In this document: positions 58,061 to 64,000 of the stretch, piece after piece
Layout of the letters: each line of letters starts with the position of its first letter
How positions within the stretch are numbered: position 1 is the first letter of the stretch
Assembly: GCA_038496445.1 (NCBI GenBank)
Contig: JALMLS010000579.1
Span: 1-64,000 of the forward strand
Source: Trichosphaerium sp. ATCC 40318
Lineage: Eukaryota > Discosea > Flabellinia > Trichosidae
Direction of reading: 5' to 3'
Length of the DNA stretch: 64,000 nucleotides
Translations under genes and position numbers: made by a program
The notes under the pieces: generated by a model
The model's input: only the letters and a program-made list of their open reading frames with translations
Told to the model about the DNA's origin: nothing
Database searches by the model: none

Positions 58061-58417
58061 ACATAGAAACCCTGTGTGCGTCTAATGGCATGTTATATAA
58101 GTATACCATATAACTACTTACTTTTATGCTTTTCCATACTCAATTAAATGATGCAACGGTATGAACTCTCTTAGAGAAACAACAGTCAACATTTGTCGCT
58201 GACTTTAAGTGAGGACTTGCTATGCTTGTGGTCATTAAGGCTACTCATTCGCCGGTAAGGATGGAATTATCTGCAATTTATACATCCGTCACATTGCAGC
58301 GTCAACTTGAATAATTCCAAGGCATATATAAATTACAAGGTTCAGTTATCTATTAGCAGTTCACGACATCCGCCAATGTTCAAACTACTCTTCATTTTTC
58401 GTTTCTTGTGAAACTTC

Positions 58418-59401
58418 TTACAATTCATTTGATGCACCTTCAGCAAAATGAACATTCTGTTTGACTTGTCCATTTTCATACCACTCTTTGCAGTGGCCCT
58501 TTCTTGTACCGTTAACATACATAGCTTGTATCTGTGGTTGTCCATTCCAATACCACTTTTTGAACTCACCATTTTCTGTACCATTAACATACATAGCTTG
58601 TAACTTTAGTTGCCCATTATCATACCACTGTTTGAAATCACCATTTTCTATGCCATTAACAAACAAACCTAAAGTTTTGGATTGTCCATTCTCATGCCAC
58701 TCTTTGTACTTACCATGCAACTTACCGTCAACATACATACTTTGCAACTCTAGCTGTCCATTTTCGTACCATTGCTTAGTCTCTCCATTCCGTTCACCTT
58801 CAATGTACATTCTTTTAACATGAGGTTGACCATTCTCGTGCCACTGTCTGAACTCATTGTTTTCTTTGCCTTCAACATACATAACTTGTATTGCTAGTTG
58901 TCCATTCTCATGCCACTGTTTGAACTCACCATTTTTTATGCCATTAAAAAACATAGCTTGTAGCATTAATTGACCATTCGCATACCATGCCTTGCACTCT
59001 CCGTTTTCTTTGCCGTCAATAAATATAGCTTGCAATGCTAGTTGTCCATTCTCATGCCACTCTTTAGCTTCACCATGTTGTTTATCATCAATATACACAG
59101 TTTTGAGCCTGAGTTGCCTGTTTTGATGCCACGCTTTCTTGTTTCCATTCGCCTTACCGTCACGCATCATAACCTGGAGTTTTACAGAGCCATTATCGTA
59201 CCATCTCTTCCAGATTCCTTTTTTTTCAAGTTTGGTATTGAAATGTGTGTTGACAGCAGCAGTTTTAGAGAGTGAATGGAAATTGGTAAACGTTTCTTGG
59301 TTGAATGTACACAAATAGCGTTGTATATCATTTGGTATATGTAGTAGAGTATAAGACGTAACATTAGGGCAATTTTGACCGAGATTTGGTCTTTTTTCCA
59401 T
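58418..59401 (-). CDS. F-box-like/MORN_2 (YwqK-type) repeat protein, intact
   Basis: This is a single exon of 327 codons with ATG at 59399-59401. The N-terminus (LLHIPNDIQRYLCTFNQETF, then FHSLSKTAAVNTHF) parallels that of the inverted-repeat gene at 3703, and its LHIPNDIQRYL helix fits an F-box-like start. Eleven to twelve units follow of the form WHENGQLALQAMYVEGKENG, with W-H or W-Y alternating. MORN_2 repeats form short beta-hairpins, and the eukaryotic role is not known. This is the best-preserved member here and a good reference for judging frameshifts in the other copies. Confidence 0.85.
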   Translation of the reverse strand: MEKRPNLGQNCPNVTSYTLLHIPNDIQRYLCTFNQETFTNFHSLSKTAAVNTHFNTKLEKKGIWKRWYDNGSVKLQVMMRDGKANGNKKAWHQNRQLRLKTVYIDDKQHGEAKEWHENGQLALQAIFIDGKENGECKAWYANGQLMLQAMFFNGIKNGEFKQWHENGQLAIQVMYVEGKENNEFRQWHENGQPHVKRMYIEGERNGETKQWYENGQLELQSMYVDGKLHGKYKEWHENGQSKTLGLFVNGIENGDFKQWYDNGQLKLQAMYVNGTENGEFKKWYWNGQPQIQAMYVNGTRKGHCKEWYENGQVKQNVHFAEGASNEL

Positions 59402-59785
59402 TTTGTGGATATAGAGCTTACTAAAGAAATGATCTGTTGCTTATCGCTACTGTCAGTGAGTTCTTTATCAAACTGTAAACTAGTTTGCCTTTCAAGTAAA
59501 GTCAAAAGGGGTGAAATAACACTATGTTATTGTAACGTTAAGCATACTCTTAAAGGCCACTCTCGATTTGTAGCACGCACGTGACTTTCTACTCTTGTGC
59601 CTACGTAAAGTACTTCCTAACGATACACTACTAATATAGCTTGCAGAGTTGCATGAGGGCTACCTATGTTCATATGAAACCGTCTCGAAAAATCAGTTAT
59701 CTAACACAAACTAACTGTTTCACGTCAAATACTTTCTTCGAATACCACGAAACGTGCAACACTAACACCTCTTGTTGCAACAATA

Positions 59786-60725
59786 ATGGCCCGTACTAAG
59801 CAAATAGCTCGTAGATCAACTGATTCAGCCTCAGGTAATGAAAAACCAAAGCGGCTCTTTGAGAAAAAGCGAACCTTTGCTTGTGTCGATGCTAGCGCTA
59901 TTTCTATGTGTCCAACCGAAATATGGATAGAAATAATGTCAAACCTGCTTTGTAAAAGCCTCAGGACCTTATGTTTCGTTAATAAGACGGTTTACGCTAT
60001 TGTATACGCAAACAAGGCATTGTCAAAGAAAATCAAACAAGGTACACCAAAAGGAAAACCCATTCTTGGAACTTAAGTTAACATAACAACAGGAATTTTG
60101 AACTGGGAACACGTTGTGCTCGATGTAGTCAATTACAATGGTCCACCTAATCCAGGCATACCTTTTATTGAACCATTGTCAATATCTGGAAGACTGATTA
60201 AGGACCACAACAAAGACTTGTCAACGCATAAGGCAAATTCGTGTCAGAAATACCTGAGAACGATAGAACATTCAAAAAAAGAATACAGTTGTAGATGTTC
60301 CACCAGACAAACATGACGGTATTATCCGTTGGGAACCTTTATGGCCTACAGGTGATAATGACATGTTTATGGGTTCTTTGCAGCAGTCCGTTTGGGAGTC
60401 AAACAGTGGTAACATCCTGTATCTTTCAATATCAAAATCAGGATGTGATGGTGCTATTGGATTGGATACAAAAGACGACTGTGTTGTAGTTGGAACAGGA
60501 AATAGTCACCCATACATACGTTCTTGTGACTTTAGTTACAGAAGTTCTAATGGTAGTGACCCTCATTTTTGGTCACGAGCAACTAGAAATTCTGACCCTG
60601 TGTTTAAAACAATTGCTATGTATCCTGTTCTAGATGCCATTGTTGTACTTGAAGAACTTAAGCTCAACTTCCAACGCTCATCAAAAAAATGGCTATCACT
60701 AGCTGATGTTGAATTAGGAAAATAA
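59786..60725 (+). CDS. F-box protein with histone H3 tail-like N-terminus
   Basis: ATG at 59786 starts MARTKQIARRSTDSASG. Histone H3 begins ARTKQTARKST, so ten of the first twelve positions including Met match, and the similarity then stops. An F-box follows (MCPTEIWIEIMSNLLCKSLR, then CFVNKTVYAIVYANKAL). A GTACAC donor near 60040 joins in phase to ILNWEHVVLDVVNYNGPPNP. A later exon (about 60289 onward) gives VPPDKHDGIIRWEPLW, SISKSGCDGAIGLDTKDDCV and FKTIAMYPVLDAIVVLEELK, ending ELGK and TAA 60723-60725. The C-terminal region is unrecognised. With Ala at position 2 the initiator Met should be removed, exposing an H3-like end. Exon joins between 60230 and 60290 are uncertain. Confidence 0.7.
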
Positions 60726-60738
60726 ATCTTATCTCTAG

Positions 60739-60875
60739 TTTAAGAAAGTTCATACTTGCTCGTTTTGTGGCTGTGTTACACCCCTAAACGTAACAAGCGT
60801 ATCCGTTGTACAAGAAATTTATACAAAAGGTTGTATCTTTGAAGATGTAGTTCTTGATGTAGTACCAGTACTAGG
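60739..60875 (+). other. Orphan coding-like exon echoing the preceding gene
   Basis: After a CTCTAG acceptor-like site the frame reads FKKVHTCSFCGCVTPLNVTS, VVQEIYTKGCIFE, DVVLDVVPVLG and ends at a GTATGTG donor. DVVLDVV repeats the HVVLDVV of the H3-like gene's second exon. It may be a further exon of that gene, if the TAA at 60723 is intronic, or the remains of a tandem copy. The CSFCGC cluster could bind metal. No continuation was found before the convergent gene. Confidence 0.4.
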
Positions 60876-60960
60876 GTATGTGTTTTAAGTTATTATGTTT
60901 ATGTTACAATTTGTTTTTTGTTTTGTTTTTCTTTTTTTTTTTCTTCAACTACTCTAATAT

Positions 60961-63864
60961 TTACATGGCACCTCCTTTTAAAGCCTTTGCTTGTGATTCA
61001 TCATCAGAATGAGATGTCGGGTTAGGCTCGTTGATTTTTTTTTTTAGATTTTCATTCTCAGCAGCGAGTATATCTACAGTTGCTTGAAGTGTTCCAAGCT
61101 GACCTTTAGTGTTTTCTAGTTCTGAAGCTAATAAATCTTTTTCTGTTCTCAATTGTTGTACGAGTTGTTCTAACCGTAGGACAAGGTTCTTTTGCCGTTC
61201 ATCCTTAAAAAAAAATTCTCGTTAGTTCTTTTTGTGATTATGCATAATTTTATTGACTTTGTTATTTTTCTGGTTCAAGCAAAAATCGTACTGGACTCTT
61301 ATCCCAACCAACAGAGATACTCCGCTTATCATATTGGCCAGAGCTTCTCTTTCTTGGTACTCGCTCACTTACAGCACGACGTAATGGAGCACCACGAGGC
61401 TTTTCAGGTGTCTTTGGTGCAGTTTTGTTGTTTACGTGTGGTGGCAATTCTACAAAATTACAATTAACGCTAAAACCATCTAACATGATACATACCCGCT
61501 GTTATAGCTATATTGTGATGAGAACCGCCAGATATTTCCAAAGGCACTTTTTTTCGTAGTTGCACTACTTGTTCTGGCTCGTAAGCAGTACCAGACTAAG
61601 AAATTGATGAGTTTTGGGCTTTTAAAATGAATTTGTCGTTCAATCTAATGTTAAGCAACGTACTTGTAGATTAATATGATGTCCTGTACCGTATGTACGA
61701 TAATCATCGGTTACAAAGAAAGAATTATCAGTTGTGCAAAAAATTTTGATAAAAGTGCAACCCTTAACGCTTTCTGCTCTACAAAAAAAACTTAATTAAG
61801 TTATTCTCTGATTGGTGGAACATACCTTATGATTTGTGGTGTATTTACATGAAAAATATGCTCTTTAGAGTCCTTTGAGACTATTTTACGCCAAAATAGG
61901 CCAAGACCAAGAGTACCTACGATAGTTTGATAAGTAAACACTCACAAACCAACTAAAACGTTACCCATCACTGCGTTACCCCATGACAAAACGCGTCCAC
62001 TTTCTAATTAAGTAAGTTAGTACGAAATTACTGTACACTACTAGTAGGGTCTACAGATAACAACACGTACTTGTGAGGGCGAGAGAAAATTTAGATTTTG
62101 CACAAATCTGTGTTATCGCTGTTTTAAGTAATGCAATCTTTGTAGGAGTATAAGCATGCTTCCAGTGCCCAAGCCCTAGTTGTCCACAATCATTATTACC
62201 CCACGCGTAGACGCTGCCAGATTCTACAAAAAAAACATTAGTTTTCCTTCGCGTATACCAAGCCATTGAGCTTGAAAGTATGAAGCCTCGCGCTAAAAAA
62301 TTTGTGTACAAAAGTGATCACTTACTCGCTAATACCAAAGTGTGTCCACTGCCACAAACAATCTTATTAGCCTCAACGTCAGCGATTGGAATGAGTGTAG
62401 GCTTCAACATAAATGTTACAGCACTACCCAAACCAAGGAAACCACCAGTTGAGCTGCCCCACATGTATACTTTATTATCGTCTAATCTCTCAATGAGTAA
62501 CATCACCGCAGAGCCAGTATGGTGATTTTTCAAACAAGAAACCAAACAACGTACTTGAAATGGCACCAATACGTGTATCAGAAGATTCTTTATCAAAACC
62601 AAGTGAGATACTGACTAGTTTTGTGTTGTTTGAAGGCAGAGAAAATCTCAACGTCTCCAAAGAATACCCAGATGATTTTAAAGAAGAGAAAGAACGTTGA
62701 TTACCCCATAAATGTACTTCTCCATCTAATAACAAGTGAGCTGACTGATTTTAAACAATTTTGTTACACGTGTTTAGATATAAAACGCTGTGTCGTACCG
62801 GCTATCGCTATAGTATTTTGGTCACTTGCATCAATAGCAGTGTATTTAATTTTACAAAATTCTTCTGGAAATTTGCTAACAGTGTACACTTTCTTGTCAT
62901 GTGGACGGCCTAGTTTACCACTACGAGCATCTCCCCAACCATATATATCACCGCTAGCTATAACACCACGTGAGTACTATAAAAAGCGCCAAACAAGAGA
63001 CAATATGACACCATCACTAAAAAATGGCAAAAAAACACGACACCTCCTTGGGGAACAAAAAATACAAAAACAGAAAAAGTTAATGACAGTTCGTTCGTAC
63101 CTGTCAAAGCAACAGAATGTTCATTTGAACATCTTACAGATGTGAAACAAAGCGATAAATCAGTGTCTAGTTGGAAAAAAGATCCATTAATGTCCTTACA
63201 GTGTAGTTTATGCTTCTATCGATGAACAAGTAAGCAAGGCGTCACAAAATGATAAAAATAAAAAAACAAATCTCCAGTCGCGTCGTCTACGCCACTAAGA
63301 AGTTTCCTTCATTTTAAGGAATACAATTCATGTGTTTATGTACCTCTTGGCCAATACCCAACTGAGAATGAATATCCCATCCCCAGACATTTAGACTACT
63401 CCAAAGATCTCCTTTTTAGCATATTAGAATCACTTCTTTGGCATTTTTGATTTATGGTACCTCCAGAGCGATAACGCACGTCAAAGTCTGTAAAACACGA
63501 TACACATACCTATCAATGGTTTAGGGTAATTCGCAATTACTGTTTAGACCAAAATAGTGTATTTAGTCTGGAGGCATCACAATGCCGTGTAAATAGATGC
63601 TGGCGTACTCTGATCGGTGTATTGGTAATGTAGGACATAACAAGCTGGTAATTTGAGCAACGTTTACAGTATATATGGCCACAGTGCCTGCAATGGTGCT
63701 ATGACGTATCAGTACATTGTTGTACGCTCTCTATTTACCTTGCGTTTGAAAAGCCCAAATTCATCGTGACAGTGATAACAATTCTTCTGAGTACTATCTG
63801 GCATCCAATGGGAAGAATGGGTGGCAGGTGCACTATTTGCGATAGTTTTTGCAGGGCTTGTCAT
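60961..63864 (-). CDS. FYVE / RCC1-repeat / coiled-coil protein
   Basis: The ATG at 63862-63864 gives MTSPAKTIANSAPATHSSHW. A FYVE zinc finger follows (SHWMPDST, NCYHCHDEFGLFKRK, then HCGHIYCKRCSNYQL in the next exon); the intron between them does not keep phase by eye. RCC1 beta-propeller repeats come next: LNVWGWDIHSQLGIG, DIYGWGDARSGKLGRPHD, VHLWGNQRSF, KVYMWGSSTGGFLGLGSA, VYAWGNNDCGQLGLGHWK, VLSWGNAVMG. A basic linker (PEKPRGAPLRRAVSERVPRK) leads to a C-terminal coiled coil (LASELENTKGQLGTLQATVD) and TAA 60961-60963. FYVE binds PI3P on endosomes and RCC1 propellers often act on small GTPases. The make-up resembles plant PRAF-type proteins without the PH domain. Upstream exons may lie beyond the window. 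Confidence 0.78.
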
Positions 63865-64000
63865 TTTCGAGCATACGTTACTTTGTATAACGCTTGTAGG
63901 GTGCAACTGAGACTTGGATACGTTGTTTTAATTCTCACGTAGAAAACTCACTTTTTTTCGTGTGTCGTGACACTGTTTGCAACTATCACAAGAAAAAGTG

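Noticed and set aside
1-64000. CRISPR array or prokaryotic operon structure
   Set aside because: Repeats here are coding (LRR, MORN_2) or single pairs. Introns and gene families are eukaryotic, and no regularly spaced repeat-spacer array is present.
1-64000. tRNA or rRNA genes
   Set aside because: I checked candidate A-box and B-box-like stretches (for example near 55527) and found no cloverleaf. No rRNA-like sequence was seen.
63940-64000. Short cysteine-rich exon on the minus strand (CDSCKQCHDTRKK) before a GTGAGT donor
   Set aside because: It could be an upstream exon of the FYVE gene or of another gene, but it is cut by the window end and cannot be joined with any confidence.

Overview
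This is eukaryotic nuclear DNA, most likely from an early-diverging fungus. It is AT-rich and intron-dense. Introns are mostly 40-100 nt, often with GTACG(T/C)-type donors, CTAA(C/T)-like branch sites and T-rich acceptors ending in AG. A fungal Zn2Cys6 transcription factor, a PAK/Ste20-type kinase with a CRIB domain, an Sgd1/NOM1-type nucleolar protein, a mitochondrial L11 protein and a mitochondrial-type ABC half-transporter support this. The expanded F-box families and a Crinkler-like effector fit early-diverging fungi better than Dikarya, but the species cannot be named from the sequence alone. I could not run searches: exon joins were checked by eye and family calls come from motifs.

Layout. 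(1) 1-7018 is a 3.4-kb inverted repeat around a ~165-bp unique spacer. Each arm holds a PAK kinase copy and an F-box-like/MORN_2 gene copy, and the two arms differ by scattered small indels. (2) 5383-15152 holds housekeeping genes: SH3-CRIB-PAK kinase, an L11-containing mitochondrial protein and Sgd1/NOM1. (3) 15493-22857 holds three F-box/leucine-rich-repeat genes, an F-box/NHL gene and a PP2C relic. (4) 23410-34359 holds a Zn2Cys6 regulator, a very large unidentified gene and a small multi-pass membrane protein. (5) 34518-37905 is an accessory patch with a second MORN_2 gene, a MITE-like element, a MORN_2 relic, a fourth F-box/LRR gene and two decayed fragments. (6) 38276-44648 holds a YHYH-domain protein, a protein with repeated DWY-type modules and the ABC transporter. 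(7) 45807-50139 holds a SAP/coiled-coil/nuclease/kinase protein of Crinkler-like design, then decayed sequence and an inverted repeat. 50264-52872 has almost no supportable gene. (8) 52873-64000 holds a secreted metzincin with a ricin-type lectin tail, a large F-box protein, a third F-box-like/MORN_2 gene, an F-box protein that starts with a histone H3 tail look-alike, and a FYVE/RCC1/coiled-coil protein.

The unifying theme is F-box adaptors. At least ten loci pair an F-box or F-box-like N-terminus with a variable C-terminus (LRR x4, MORN_2 x3 counting the inverted-repeat locus once, NHL, a large unknown, and the H3-mimic protein). This suggests a fast-evolving SCF ubiquitin-ligase adaptor repertoire interleaved with single-copy core genes.
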